Positions 51,372 to 63,379 of a stretch of 64,000 bases of DNA are shown here, piece by piece (the first letter of the stretch is position 1; each line of letters starts with the position of its first letter). Position numbers and translations under genes: made by a program. The stretch comes from Salipaludibacillus sp. CUR1. Its GTDB lineage: Bacteria > Bacillota > Bacilli > Bacillales > Salisediminibacteriaceae. Location of the stretch: contig NZ_JAIWPE010000053.1 in NCBI RefSeq assembly GCF_021028955.1, forward strand, positions 1 through 64,000. Reading direction: 5' to 3'. The notes beneath the pieces were generated by a model. It saw nothing but the letters and a program-made list of their open reading frames with translations. It did not search any database and was not told where the DNA came from.

Positions 51372-53720
51372 CTACTCCTGATACGTTTTTAACACTTCCT
51401 GCAGCGGCACTTTTGTAATTTTTCGCCGGGAAATCCAGGTGCTCACAAAGAAGATGATAACGATCACCAGGAAACTCCAGATCACATAGGACGGCTGAAA
51501 ATCAAGAGGGATAATGACCCCGTATTCTTCCGCAAAGAGAGTCATCATAAAGTCCATAGACAGGATAGCGACCGGAAGGCTGACAAGATAAGAGAGGACG
51601 GCGTAGACAAAATAGCTGTTCAGAACCATTGAATTAACCTCTCGGCGGCTGTAGCCCATGACTTTAAGAAGCGAAATGGTATAGTAGTTTTTCTCGACTG
51701 TAAAAGACGTCAAAACGAAGAGGATGCTTCCTGATATGACAGCGGCTCCTGCAATCATTATAGTGGTCATGAGCGAAATAAAACCATCAATGGACTGGGC
51801 CGTATCTATCATGCTCTGTTTACTGATCACAGCAGCATAAGCCTCGTCATCCGGCTCATTCGCGGCATAAATCCCTGTGTACAAATCCGCCCTTTCACCA
51901 TCAGTCAGCAGCAGACTTAATTTCTCAATATCAACATAGATCGTATCGCTGACATATTCATCTGCGACAGCTTTGACTGCGAGTTCAATCTCATCCTGGC
52001 TGAGCTGGACGAAAATCCGGTCGCCGGTGCTGATATTCTGCTTAATGCTAAGAGACTTGGTAATGACTGCGCCATCGTCGAGATAGCTGGTGAGGTCCCT
52101 GCCTGAAGCGTCGAAAAGATGATACAGACGGTTATCTGTTTCAATACCGTGTAACGTGACCGCTTCACCTTCAAGCTGGGCGTAAGGATACTGCAGGAAG
52201 ATGTCGTCCTCATCTCGCAGCTCTGGCGGTTCTTCCTCCGGGTTGATGAACGCCTGGTACTGGAAGTCGGATTGTTCGTATACATCCACCGTTAATCTGT
52301 CCACCATCCCGCTCATCATAAGAGCGAAAATAATCAGGATCGTGGAGAACATGATGCCTGTAAAAAAAATCAGGAAGCTGCCGGTGCTTTTGACAGCCTG
52401 CAGGTATTTAAACTTAGTCTGGGCATTGGCATTCTTTAATAGTTTTCCAACTAGTCTTGTGAGTCTGTTGACTGACGGATTCTGCGGAGGATGCAGCAAT
52501 ACAAGCGGCCCGTCGCTGAGTATTTTGGAAATGATCAGTCCGGCAACTGCCGTGAAAAAGGCAAACGGAACGACAATCGCAATGGCGAACACGATCAACT
52601 GCTGGCTGATTTCCACCGACGGAAGCAGATAAAATTCAAGGTACAAGTCTCTAAGAGGTTCTGCCAGAAACAGGCCGAAGACATACCCGGCGGCTAGCAT
52701 AATAAAGGCCATGACCATAATAGAAAGAAGGTAAGGTGAAGCAATTTGGCGTCGGCTGTAGCCGAGTGCTTTCAGAATGCCGATTTGGCCCCGTTCTGCC
52801 TGCAAAATGTTATAAATCATAATCGACACGATAATAACGGCAATGGCAGCGATAAAAATGCTTAATCCTAAGGCGGTCGTTTTACTTGAAGACAACTCCA
52901 GGTAGATCCCGCCGCTCCTCATGTTGTTGGCAGTATCCAGAACTTGCGTCACATAAGGAAGGTTCTCGCGGTCAAATGCAGTGTCAATTGAATCACTATC
53001 TTCCGCGGCCCCAGCGAACCGGAACGTTTCCTGGGCGCTGAAAGATTCGTAGGCCGGGTCAGTCATAAGCACAGTCGTCTGGAGGCCCGGATCTATATTT
53101 AACATGTTTTCAAACATTAACAGCGTATAATCCGGAAAAAGGACAAACCCGGTGATCGTATAGACTTTCCCGCGGACAGTCAGGCTGTCGCCCAGTTGAA
53201 GGCCGTTTTTTTCGGCATAGATCCTGGCAATGCCAATCTCATCATCTGACTCGGGCATCCGGCCTTCTTCCACATACGTCTGATTAATGGCGTCCGCATC
53301 TTTCAGGATCAAGGTTTTACGGTGCTCGCCGTCGATTGTTTCTTCCGCTGTTTTCGTTGGCCGGAGCTCAAGCTCTGCCCCTGGAAAGGCGTCCTGTATG
53401 GCGGCGGCCCGAGTGTCTATAAGTTCGTCAAAGAGTTCCGGGCTTTCCTCTTTAATGCCGCGAAGTGTATAGATTCCTTCAGCCGCAAGTTCAGAGATGC
53501 CGGAGGGAAGGTCTTCGTCCGGGCTGATTACCTGAAGCATATCGACGGAAAAATCTTCCTGTCTGTAGTCATCAAGATAATCTTCAGTCGGACCTTCGAT
53601 GCCGCTCACCCCGTAAAACATCATCGTAAAGATCATCGAGCTGAGAATAATAATAATCCCGATCGCCATAAGCTGGAGCCACTTTTTACCAAGTGTTTTT
53701 AGGACATTTTTGAAAAGCAT
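51372..53720 (-). CDS. FtsX-like (MacB-type) ABC permease with two FtsX domains
   Basis: A 782-residue permease. It starts with one TM (about 16-40), then a long extracytoplasmic domain, a three-TM FtsX core near residues 290-400 (GQIGILKALGYSRRQIASPYLLSIMVM), a second TM and exterior domain, and a second FtsX core at the end (YYTISLLKVMGYSRREVNSMVLNSY). The repeated LKxxGYSRRxI coupling motif is diagnostic. It may export or sense peptides or lipoproteins. ATG at 53720 is preferred to the upstream GTG at 53729. The ATPase gene ends 4 bases before. Confidence 0.9.
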   Translation of the reverse strand: MLFKNVLKTLGKKWLQLMAIGIIIILSSMIFTMMFYGVSGIEGPTEDYLDDYRQEDFSVDMLQVISPDEDLPSGISELAAEGIYTLRGIKEESPELFDELIDTRAAAIQDAFPGAELELRPTKTAEETIDGEHRKTLILKDADAINQTYVEEGRMPESDDEIGIARIYAEKNGLQLGDSLTVRGKVYTITGFVLFPDYTLLMFENMLNIDPGLQTTVLMTDPAYESFSAQETFRFAGAAEDSDSIDTAFDRENLPYVTQVLDTANNMRSGGIYLELSSSKTTALGLSIFIAAIAVIIVSIMIYNILQAERGQIGILKALGYSRRQIASPYLLSIMVMAFIMLAAGYVFGLFLAEPLRDLYLEFYLLPSVEISQQLIVFAIAIVVPFAFFTAVAGLIISKILSDGPLVLLHPPQNPSVNRLTRLVGKLLKNANAQTKFKYLQAVKSTGSFLIFFTGIMFSTILIIFALMMSGMVDRLTVDVYEQSDFQYQAFINPEEEPPELRDEDDIFLQYPYAQLEGEAVTLHGIETDNRLYHLFDASGRDLTSYLDDGAVITKSLSIKQNISTGDRIFVQLSQDEIELAVKAVADEYVSDTIYVDIEKLSLLLTDGERADLYTGIYAANEPDDEAYAAVISKQSMIDTAQSIDGFISLMTTIMIAGAAVISGSILFVLTSFTVEKNYYTISLLKVMGYSRREVNSMVLNSYFVYAVLSYLVSLPVAILSMDFMMTLFAEEYGVIIPLDFQPSYVIWSFLVIVIIFFVSTWISRRKITKVPLQEVLKTYQE

Positions 53721-53732
53721 AGTCTCCACCCC

Positions 53733-54431
53733 CTAGCCCCAGCTGATCTCCCGGGCAGATTTTTTCGCCTTGTTCATAATAAGCTCAGTAATCTCTCCTG
53801 AATTCATTTTGATAACTTTGTCGGCCATTTCTGCGATGCCCGCGTTGTGCGTAATCAGTACGATCGTTTTATGGTAGTTATAATTCAGCTCTTGAAGCAT
53901 GGCCAGCACGTTTTTGGAATTATGTTCATCAAGGGAGCCGGTCGGTTCATCACAAAAAATGATATCCGGGTTTTTGGCCAGGCTTCTGGCGATGGATACG
54001 CGCTGCTGCTCGCCCCCGGAAAGCTGATGGGGATACTTGTTTCCCGCCCCTTCAAGCCCGACCGCTTTAAGCAGCTCCGGCCCATCAAGCGGGTCTTTGC
54101 CGATATCCGCTCCGATCTGGATGTTATCAAACACATTCAGGTTTTGCAGAAGATTATACTGCTGAAAAATAAAGCCGAGATGCTCCCTTCTGAAAGCGGT
54201 CATTTCAGACTCGGACAGGGAGGTGAGCCCGGTGCTGTTAAACATGATTTCACCCGATGTCACGGTATCCAGGCCGCTTATGACATTTAGCAGGGTGCTT
54301 TTGCCGCTCCCGGAAGGACCTAATATAACGATAAACTCCCCGTCTTCAATCGTCAGATTAATATTTTTTAAAGCATGCGTGGTCACGTCGCCATTGGAAT
54401 ATGTTTTAGTCACATTTGTCAATATAATCAC
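53733..54431 (-). CDS. ABC transporter ATPase, MacB/LolD type
   Basis: A 232-residue ATPase. Walker A is GPSGSGKST, Q-loop FIFQQYNLLQNLNVFDN, signature LSGGEQQRV, Walker B IIFCDEPTGSLD and switch histidine in ITHNAGIA. The FQQYNLL and DEPTGSLDE forms are typical of the LolD/MacB subfamily. It pairs with the FtsX permease gene just downstream. The C-terminal tail (IMNKAKKSAREISWG) is typical for Bacillus ATPases with BceA-like companions. No two-component system is adjacent. Confidence 0.92.
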   Translation of the reverse strand: MIILTNVTKTYSNGDVTTHALKNINLTIEDGEFIVILGPSGSGKSTLLNVISGLDTVTSGEIMFNSTGLTSLSESEMTAFRREHLGFIFQQYNLLQNLNVFDNIQIGADIGKDPLDGPELLKAVGLEGAGNKYPHQLSGGEQQRVSIARSLAKNPDIIFCDEPTGSLDEHNSKNVLAMLQELNYNYHKTIVLITHNAGIAEMADKVIKMNSGEITELIMNKAKKSAREISWG

Positions 54432-54708
54432 CGCTGCCAGCCCCCTTATATAAATGGTGTGAAACTTAGTGCCTACTTTTATTATAGTTTAAAAGTTATA
54501 GGAATATAAGAAGCGGGAGGGGGAGGAAGCAGTTGTGGAGTCAGAAGATTCACAGAATTGTTGGATGTTTAATAAAGGGATGGTAAGAGAGGAGTACGGG
54601 TGAGGCCAGGTTGAGCCGAGGTGTCCATGAGGAGGCAACTTAAAAGAAGTCATTAACATAATAACCAGGCTGTTCCTAATAAATTTTATATACAGGGGAG
54701 GGGAATAA

Positions 54709-56562
54709 ATGAAGAACATCATTAATAATACGATTGACGATTTAATTAATGAGTTACAAAGCTTACAAAAATCCGACGGCTCCTGGCGTTTCTGTTTCGA
54801 ATCTGGTCCTATGTCTGACGCTTACATGATAATTTTAATGAGGTCTATTAAAGATCCTGATGAAAAACTGATAAACTTACTTGTTAAGCGCCTTTTATCT
54901 GTTCAAAGTCAAGATGGCACATGGAAGTTGTTTCACGATGAAAGTAAAGGCAATTTATCGGCTACCATAGAAGCTTATTTTGCATTAGTGTACTCCGGTT
55001 ATGTCGATGAAGAAGCAGAGCAAATGATTAAAGCCAGATCATTTATTATTAACAGCGGCGGACTAATGAACGCTCAAGAATTAACAAAGGTAATGCTGTC
55101 ATTAACCGGACAAATAAAGTGGCCGGTTAAAATGCAACTGCCTATTGAATTCCTTTTACTTCCCCGTTCGTCCCCTATTAGTTTATTTGATTTTGTCGGG
55201 TATGCACGTGTTCACATCGTGCCAATTCTAATAGCTTCAAATGACAACTATTTTATAAGACATGATGATACGCCTGATTTGTCGGATTTACTCATTCGTT
55301 ATGAGAGAGAGGATGATTCAGCTGAATTATCAAGAAGTCTGCTGAAATCTATTAAAAGTGAAATAAATAAAATTATTGAATTACCAAAAAATCTGAGAAA
55401 ACGAGCATTTGAAAAAGGGAAAGAGTTTATGTTCGCCCGCCTGGAACCTGATGGCACATTATACAGCTACTTCAGTTCCACTTTTTTTATGGTATTTGCA
55501 TTACTTGCGTTAGGTTTTTCGAAAAATGACCCTGTCATCATTAGTGCAATAAAAAGCATGAAAAACCTTATTTGCAAAACCAGGCAAGGCGCTCATATAC
55601 AAAATCCTACTTCAACATTATGGGATACTGCTCTAATCAGTCATTCTCTGCAGCTGGCAGGGGTTAATTCAAGAGATCCAGGCATCCTTAAAGCAGCCGA
55701 TTATATTAAATCACGGCAGCAGTTTACTTACGGAGACTGGGTATTGAATAATCCTTCTGCCATTCCTGGAGGATGGGGATTTTCAGATATAAATACGCTG
55801 CAACCCGATGTGGATGATACCACTGCTGCTTTACGCGCAATAAAGGGTCTGGCCAGCGGGGACAGCTGGTCCAGAGGCTTGGCATGGGTTTTGTCAATGC
55901 AGAATGATGATGGGGGCTGGGCCGCTTTCGAAAAAAACAGAGATAATTATTTTTTGACTTTACTGCCTGTCCCGGAAGCAGCAAGAGTATTTATTGATCC
56001 TTCTACAACAGACTTAACAGGAAGAACGTTAGAGTTTTTAGGTAAACACGCGAATCTTGACAGCAATTATCCGGAAGTGAAGCGGGCAGTTTACTGGCTG
56101 ATAAAAAACCAGGAGAAAAACGGCTCTTGGTATGGCCGGTGGGGGATCTCCTATATTTATGGCACCTGGGCAGCAATTTCAGGGTTGAGGGCCGTCGGTA
56201 TAAGAAAGAATCACCGTGCTGTTGTAAGAGGAGCCGAATGGTTACGCTTTATTCAAAATGAAGATGGAGGATGGGGGGAGTCCTGTCTCAGTGATATTCA
56301 AAAAAAATACGTCCCTCTTCATGCCAGTACACCGTCACAGACAGCATGGGCCTTAGAAGCCTTAATAGCTGTGGAAGATAAACCTTCACATACAATTAAT
56401 AAAGGAGTAGAACAGCTGATACACACCGTTCATAAAACAGACTGGACGACTGACTATCCAACTGGGGCAGGCCTCCCCGGAGCATTCTATATTCATTATC
56501 ACAGTTACCGTTACATTTGGCCCCTTTTATCATTAAGTCATTACAGGAACAAATATTTATGA
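54709..56562 (+). CDS. sqhC: Sporulenol synthase-type terpene cyclase (squalene-hopene cyclase family)
   Basis: A 617-residue cyclase of the class II triterpene family. DVDD at 367-370 is the acid motif (DxDD). Several QW repeats are visible (QSQDGTWKLF, QNDDGGWAAF, QEKNGSWYGRWG, QNEDGGWGES). The sequence closely follows the recalled B. subtilis SqhC (tetraprenyl-beta-curcumene cyclase, 632 residues), including CFESGPMSDAYM near the start and FYIHYHSYRYIWPLLSL at the end. It would make sporulenol-type C35 terpenoids at the membrane for spores. GGGGAGGGG precedes the ATG. The C35 synthase partner (ytpB-type) is not in this window. Confidence 0.88.
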   Translation: MKNIINNTIDDLINELQSLQKSDGSWRFCFESGPMSDAYMIILMRSIKDPDEKLINLLVKRLLSVQSQDGTWKLFHDESKGNLSATIEAYFALVYSGYVDEEAEQMIKARSFIINSGGLMNAQELTKVMLSLTGQIKWPVKMQLPIEFLLLPRSSPISLFDFVGYARVHIVPILIASNDNYFIRHDDTPDLSDLLIRYEREDDSAELSRSLLKSIKSEINKIIELPKNLRKRAFEKGKEFMFARLEPDGTLYSYFSSTFFMVFALLALGFSKNDPVIISAIKSMKNLICKTRQGAHIQNPTSTLWDTALISHSLQLAGVNSRDPGILKAADYIKSRQQFTYGDWVLNNPSAIPGGWGFSDINTLQPDVDDTTAALRAIKGLASGDSWSRGLAWVLSMQNDDGGWAAFEKNRDNYFLTLLPVPEAARVFIDPSTTDLTGRTLEFLGKHANLDSNYPEVKRAVYWLIKNQEKNGSWYGRWGISYIYGTWAAISGLRAVGIRKNHRAVVRGAEWLRFIQNEDGGWGESCLSDIQKKYVPLHASTPSQTAWALEALIAVEDKPSHTINKGVEQLIHTVHKTDWTTDYPTGAGLPGAFYIHYHSYRYIWPLLSLSHYRNKYL

Positions 56563-56764
56563 ATAAGAACGCATCATTTATAGTAGCTCATCAGCAGATG
56601 GCTTTTTTGCTGTAACCGAAAGCTGGCAAGGGAAGGCAGGGTTTATTAATAGGAGTTATAACAGGATAAAAATGTTCACATAATTACTAATGAAGACACG
56701 GAAGATAGACAATAAATAACTTATAATTAACTTACCGATGCTGGAAAAACAAGGGGGGACAGTG

Positions 56765-57853
56765 ATGTGTCAAGATAAGAACGATACGGGTGAGACGGTA
56801 ATTATTCCATTTAAGTTTGACTATTATCCGTTGACCAAACTGGCACTGATTAATTGTGAAAAGCATCCAGACGAGCATTACCTAGGCTTTGAACCGCAGT
56901 ATATTGATGATGAAGCGGCAGGCTACCGAGTGATTGCCTACCGGCACGACGGCTATGTGGATGTTTACGATGAGCCGCAGCTCAATGACGAGAATGATGA
57001 TAGCTTCGATGTGACGGGAAAAGGACTTTGTGAACGTGTGAAAACAGACATAACTAATGCAACATTTGAAAAAACTGACGGACGTATCCATATTTCATTT
57101 CAGTTTACTGATAAATACGGAAGGAAAATCACCGCAAACATATCGGAGAACTCGTGTAAGAAAACTAACGGTATTAATCTGCTTGCCCCGATCGGTTCGG
57201 CAACTGAGAACCCTTCGTATTTGCCGGTTTTCTTTTTGTACGAGTTTGATTTTGTCCGCAAACATAAGACGAATATCCACGTATCGATCGACGGAAAGGA
57301 AATGAAAGTTGATAAGTTTCCCTGGCCGCTACCTAAGGATTTTCAATGGCGTTATTACACCAGGTTCAGCGATGACTGCCAGATTATCGAGTTTGCGAAA
57401 GCTTCGACCGAAGTTCTAGAGGAGTACACTTTAAATGGAAACGGCAGTCTTACTCTCGGACAAATTACCTGCCATTTTTCAACGGATAAAAAGTTAAAAA
57501 AAATGGCGCTGAACAGAGGAAGACATCCCTTTACCGCAGAGTTTAAAGAAGGAATCCCTGACATACGGAAGCTTTCCGACGGCAGCAGTTATGATGATAC
57601 ATTCATCCTTCACGCTGAACCTGCCATGGGGACGATCAGCGGACGGTATTCGATCGTGCGGAAAGGAGATAAGGTGAACCTCGAACTCGTTCCTGAAAAG
57701 GGATGGGAGGCCGTGCCAAACTCACGCTTTACAAAGATGATGTTCAGCAAAAAATCACTTTTCTGCACATGGCCGAAGACATACCGGTACATGCAGACAA
57801 TCGATTTAACCACGCTTGAGACGTCTTCAAGGTGGGAAAGGGTGAAACAGTAG
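56765..57853 (+). CDS. Large soluble protein, unknown function
   Basis: A 362-residue cytoplasmic protein without signal or TM segments. Beta-rich pattern in the middle (RIHISFQFTDKYGRKITANIS, LPVFFLYEFDFVRKHKTNIHVSIDGK) suggests two beta-sandwich domains. The C-terminus (RYMQTIDLTTLETSSRWERVKQ) is conserved-looking. ATG at 56765 is chosen because GGGGGGACAGTG precedes it; nine more codons are open upstream. I do not recognise the family. It stands alone after sqhC with a 200-base gap. Confidence 0.6.
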   Translation: MCQDKNDTGETVIIPFKFDYYPLTKLALINCEKHPDEHYLGFEPQYIDDEAAGYRVIAYRHDGYVDVYDEPQLNDENDDSFDVTGKGLCERVKTDITNATFEKTDGRIHISFQFTDKYGRKITANISENSCKKTNGINLLAPIGSATENPSYLPVFFLYEFDFVRKHKTNIHVSIDGKEMKVDKFPWPLPKDFQWRYYTRFSDDCQIIEFAKASTEVLEEYTLNGNGSLTLGQITCHFSTDKKLKKMALNRGRHPFTAEFKEGIPDIRKLSDGSSYDDTFILHAEPAMGTISGRYSIVRKGDKVNLELVPEKGWEAVPNSRFTKMMFSKKSLFCTWPKTYRYMQTIDLTTLETSSRWERVKQ

Positions 57854-57956
57854 CGCTTTATTTCTTTTTAGGGAATCCTAAATTGCGAATGGTATTATGT
57901 ATAACAACACCTTTGAGGAACTATTATTTTTTAAATTTATGGTAGATATAAAAAAT

Positions 57957-57989
57957 GGCTTTAGCCCTATGTTATACAGGGGTAAAGCC
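57957..57989 (-). terminator. Terminator of the LysM protein gene
   Basis: GGCTTTA and TAAAGCC with an inner CCCT/AGGG around a nine-base loop. On the minus strand a run of six T follows. Confidence 0.75.
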
Positions 57990-58066
57990 GATTAAATCCA
58001 TTTCATTTATTTCTGTTGTCTGCTTAACAGGGGCAGCTCATTTAAAATGCGGGTTTCCTGTCTCGG

Positions 58067-58681
58067 TTAGTGTGAATCTTCCACTCGCTCCAGCAGGATT
58101 TCTGTATCGACTTGAATATTATATGGGTCAATTCCATGATTAATATTATTTAATTCATCTGCAGTGACGCTGTCATATTGCTGTGCAATGCTGTAGAATG
58201 TTTCGCCTTCCTGAACCGTGTGAGTGTCTGAGTTGACGTCTGAAGAATCATCAATGTCGCCTATGCGTTCTAAAAGAATTTCAGTTTCAACAGGTATATT
58301 GTAAGGGTCTAAGCTATGATTAATATTATTTAATTCATCTGCGGTCACGTCGTCATACTGCTGTGCAATGCTGTAGAAGGTCTCGCCTTCTTGCACTGTA
58401 TGAGTTTCAGCATCCACCTCGGAAGAGTCCTCGCCATCATCTGAGTACCCAAGCATAATATCCGTACCGATTTGAAGGTTGTAAGGGTCCAGTCCGTGAT
58501 TAATCTCTTTTAATTCTCCGGCAGTTATACTATCATGTTCCTGGGAAATACTCCAGAGCGTATCGCCCGCATCTACAGTCTCCGTATCCTGTCCTGAAGC
58601 GGCTGTTGGTGTTAAACCGGTAAAACCAAATACGAGACCTGTTGTTACCAGGGGAGTTGCCAGTAATGAGATTTTTTTCAC
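58067..58681 (-). CDS. Secreted protein with three LysM domains
   Basis: A 204-residue exported protein. Signal peptide at 1-28 (MKKISLLATPLVTTGLVFGF, cut after AASG). Three LysM domains follow: VDAGDTLWSISQEHDSITAGELKEIN, then two nearly identical ones starting HTVQEGETFYSIAQQYD. Domains 2 and 3 share DELNNINH, DPYNI and EILLERI/V, so they come from a recent duplication. No catalytic domain is present, so it probably binds peptidoglycan as a regulator or coat/cell-wall protein. Acidic linkers are typical of halophile surface proteins. AGGAGGCTAAACG precedes the ATG. Confidence 0.88.
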   Translation of the reverse strand: MKKISLLATPLVTTGLVFGFTGLTPTAASGQDTETVDAGDTLWSISQEHDSITAGELKEINHGLDPYNLQIGTDIMLGYSDDGEDSSEVDAETHTVQEGETFYSIAQQYDDVTADELNNINHSLDPYNIPVETEILLERIGDIDDSSDVNSDTHTVQEGETFYSIAQQYDSVTADELNNINHGIDPYNIQVDTEILLERVEDSH

Positions 58682-58927
58682 GTTTAGCCTCCTATAAAAG
58701 AATGTATTAACCTATTCCATCATTTGTTTTACAACTAAACGTATAATTTTAATAGTTTTGTAATATTTATGTTAATTAATTCTCAACTGTTTACTGGCTA
58801 AAGGCGATCGGTCTTCAACCCTTCCATGTTAAAAATTGGTTCTATCCATAAATGATTAATTGAATTTTGAAACTTTTCTTAGTTTGTATCGTCCTTCATA
58901 GTAACTATATTTATAGGAGGGTCTTAT

Positions 58928-59347
58928 TTGGATGTTTATGGTCAAGGTGCTGCCGCAGGTACTGCCTTTCAATTAGCTGATGCAGCAACATGGCTCGTTC
59001 CGCTGATATTTGCCCTTGTAGTTGGTGCGTTTATTTTTTCTGCTGTGAAAAATGTTTCAGAATGGCTGTCAAACAATAAAAAGCCTGTTGAAACTGAAAA
59101 AGCAAAGGTTGTTACTAAAAGAGAACATGTTCGCAGACGAGCGTCAGGTAATCGCAGCAGGGGAGGTGGTTTCAGCGTCGGACCTTCCAGATATCAAACA
59201 GCATATTATGTGACATTTGAATTGGAGAGCGGAGATAGAAGAGAGTTTAAGATGCGGGGCAACCAGTATGCCAAGCTTGCAGAAGGAGATGTGGGCCACC
59301 TCACTTATCAAGGAACAAGATACCATGAATTTGAGCGTGTGGCATAA
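58928..59347 (+). CDS. DUF2500 membrane protein
   Basis: A 139-residue protein. One TM segment (about 23-42), then a basic linker (KREHVRRRASGNRSRGGG) and the DUF2500 domain (YQTAYYVTFELESGDRREFKMRGNQYAKLAEGDVGHLTYQGTRYHEF), a small beta-barrel at the membrane. TTG start follows TAGGAGGGTC. It converges on katG, with a shared terminator. Function unknown. Confidence 0.88.
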   Translation: MDVYGQGAAAGTAFQLADAATWLVPLIFALVVGAFIFSAVKNVSEWLSNNKKPVETEKAKVVTKREHVRRRASGNRSRGGGFSVGPSRYQTAYYVTFELESGDRREFKMRGNQYAKLAEGDVGHLTYQGTRYHEFERVA

Positions 59348-59380
59348 GTATAATGAATAGTTTTACTTCAAAAGCAAATC

Positions 59381-59408
59381 AGGGCATGGAGACTAAACTC
59401 CATGCCCT
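59381..59408. terminator. Terminator between the DUF2500 gene and katG
   Basis: AGGGCATGGAG and CTCCATGCCCT form a perfect 11-bp stem around ACTAAA. It suits both strands. Confidence 0.85.
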
Positions 59409-59443
59409 GTTTCCATGTGATTCAAAATGAGCGATTGCGGCAC

Positions 59444-61684
<2,241 letters not shown>

Positions 61685-61752
61685 TCAATTTAGTAGCAAT
61701 AATTATGCCTCCTATGAAACTTATAAACTTGAGGCAATAATTATTCTCACAA

Positions 61753-61767
61753 TTCTAATTATAAGAA
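61753..61767. promoter_or_regulatory. PerR-like box upstream of katG
   Basis: TTCTAAT, T, ATAAGAA matches the Bacillus PerR consensus TTATAATNATTATAA in 11 of 14 arm positions. Two GCAATAATTAT copies lie between it and the gene (61696 and 61734). Peroxide control of katG would fit. Confidence 0.4.
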
Positions 61768-62060
61768 AGCAGAAGCTAAAATGGAAGTACAAAGACTCAT
61801 ATTTATAAGAAACTTTAATAGGCTTAAAGGCCGGTCTCAACGCATTTTCCAGTAATTAGAACTGGAGGAGTATTTATATTTATACACTGTTAATAACATG
61901 CGGACCTGTTTATTTGAAGGTTCTCTACCATATAAAGGGATTTTTGGACATTTATATAAAAGGCGAACAGTTTATAAAAAATGAATAATAAAAGTGAGTC
62001 CCTATTAGGTAATAGTGCTGAGAAAGGGATGAAGCCTGATTTGCAGGTCCATTTGTCCCC
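61768..62060. other. Gene-free spacer between divergent katG and stress gene
   Basis: AT-rich. A 68-codon frame from 61981 overlaps the SigB promoter and the next gene and lacks a ribosome site. A small hairpin-like CCAGTAATTAGAACTGG occurs near 61850. Confidence 0.3.
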
Positions 62061-62085
62061 GTTTACTATAAAATCTCATGGGAAT
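62061..62085 (+). promoter_or_regulatory. SigB-type promoter of the first stress gene
   Basis: GTTTAC, 13 bases, GGGAAT: close to the SigB consensus GTTTAA with a 12-15 base spacer and GGGWAW. It is followed by ATAACCC and GTGTAACA, repeated at the paralogous gene downstream. Confidence 0.7.
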
Positions 62086-62138
62086 ATAACCCGTGTAACA
62101 CCAAGATTCATCATACAAATACTGAGGAGGTTTTCAAA

Positions 62139-63152
62139 ATGGCTAAAACTGTTATTGGTGTATATGATTCGGAGCAGGAAGTTGTAGATGCAGTAGAAAG
62201 TTTAAAAACAGAAGGTTATAAACCGGAAGATATTTCACTTGTTGCAAACGAGAGTGAAGAAACATCCTGGATAAGGAATCAAACCGACGTTAGTGCCGAA
62301 ACAAACGGTGGACAGACAGACAGCAGTCATAATGAAAATGACTCTTTCTGGGAAAAAGCAAAGTCTGCTTTTCTAGGTGAAGAAGACACTCATAATAATG
62401 ACAACGGCTATTTTAACCGCCTAAAAGACTTAGGGCTTTCAGAAGAAGAAGCACACAAATATGATTCCGAAGTACAAACTGGAAAAGTAGTTGTACTGGC
62501 ACCTGAAAACGGGAACGGTCTTAATGCAGGCGGTACTTCCGAAACAACAGATTACGGAAATAATTTGTCTGAAGCGGATTCAGCCCGCAGACCAGAAAAC
62601 AAACATGATTCGGCAGTAAATGGGACAAGCCCCGCTGGCGGGTCTGTGACTAATTCAAACGTCACCTCTCCTGGAAACGGTATAGCCGACAATAGAGAGG
62701 AAACTGATGAAGAACGCAAGATGCGCCTTCGTGAAGAAGAGCTGGAAATTGATAAACAAAACTTAAAATCCGGTGAAGTAGAGGTGCGTAAGGAAGTTCG
62801 TGAAGAAACGAAAAGAGTGGATGTGCCTGTCACTAAAGAAGAAGTTTATGTAGATAAAAAGCCGGTTACCGGTAAATCTGCTGATGCATCAGCCGAAGGT
62901 GAAATTGAAGATGAAACTATTCGGGTTCCATTAAAGGAAGAAAAGGTTGAAGTGAAGAAAAAGCCAGTAGTAACCGATGAAGTTGAAATAGGAAAACGAA
63001 AAGTCGAGGAGACTGAACAGGTTCAGGATAATGTGAAAAAAGAAGAACTTCATGTTGACCGTGAAGGTGAAAAGGACAGCACTCAGCGTAATAAAGATAA
63101 CAGAGGCGGTCTCTTTGAAGATAGAGACAAGGATAATGACAAGCCACTGTAA
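62139..63152 (+). CDS. General stress protein: YflT-like N-terminus plus DUF2382 (YsnF-type)
   Basis: A 337-residue, very acidic soluble protein. Residues 1-140 form a general-stress (heat-induced, YflT-like) domain (KTVIGVYDSEQEVVDAVESLKTEGYKPEDISLVAN). A disordered polar linker follows (about 140-195). The C-terminal region is DUF2382 (MRLREEELEIDKQNLKSGEVEVRKEVREE, then VPVTKEEVYVDKKPV and IRVPLKEEKVEVKKKPVVTDEVEIGKR), as in YsnF. GAGGAGG precedes the ATG and a SigB promoter lies upstream. Such proteins are SigB-dependent; their job is unclear. Confidence 0.85.
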   Translation: MAKTVIGVYDSEQEVVDAVESLKTEGYKPEDISLVANESEETSWIRNQTDVSAETNGGQTDSSHNENDSFWEKAKSAFLGEEDTHNNDNGYFNRLKDLGLSEEEAHKYDSEVQTGKVVVLAPENGNGLNAGGTSETTDYGNNLSEADSARRPENKHDSAVNGTSPAGGSVTNSNVTSPGNGIADNREETDEERKMRLREEELEIDKQNLKSGEVEVRKEVREETKRVDVPVTKEEVYVDKKPVTGKSADASAEGEIEDETIRVPLKEEKVEVKKKPVVTDEVEIGKRKVEETEQVQDNVKKEELHVDREGEKDSTQRNKDNRGGLFEDRDKDNDKPL

Positions 63153-63160
63153 TAAGATAA

Positions 63161-63187
63161 AAAAGCCAGGGTATTTCCCTGGCTTTC
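63161..63187 (+). terminator. Terminator of the first stress gene
   Basis: AAAGCCAGGG and CCCTGGCTTT perfect stem around TATTT. Confidence 0.8.
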
Positions 63188-63195
63188 ATTTTGTC

Positions 63196-63233
63196 AGAAA
63201 CCCCCTTTTCAAAAAAGATGGGTTTCTTTTTTA
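63196..63233 (+). terminator. Second, tandem terminator
   Basis: AGAAACCC and GGGTTTCT followed by TTTTTA, ten bases after the first. Confidence 0.65.
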
Positions 63234-63379
63234 TTTTCTTACAGTGAATTTAGGATATCTTTTAATGATCAATGAATGCAAACCACGTCTTAGCTGGCTG
63301 ATTTGAATTCTCTCACTTAAAGGGCAATGAAAAAGCTGAAAAGTAAGCGAAGTCATGCTTAATAGTTCCACCATACCTG

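Noticed and set aside
57955-58143. Plus-strand 62-codon gene
   Set aside because: It starts inside the terminator hairpin and runs antisense to the LysM gene.
61981-62187. Plus-strand 68-codon gene upstream of the stress protein
   Set aside because: It spans the SigB promoter and overlaps the real start without a ribosome site.
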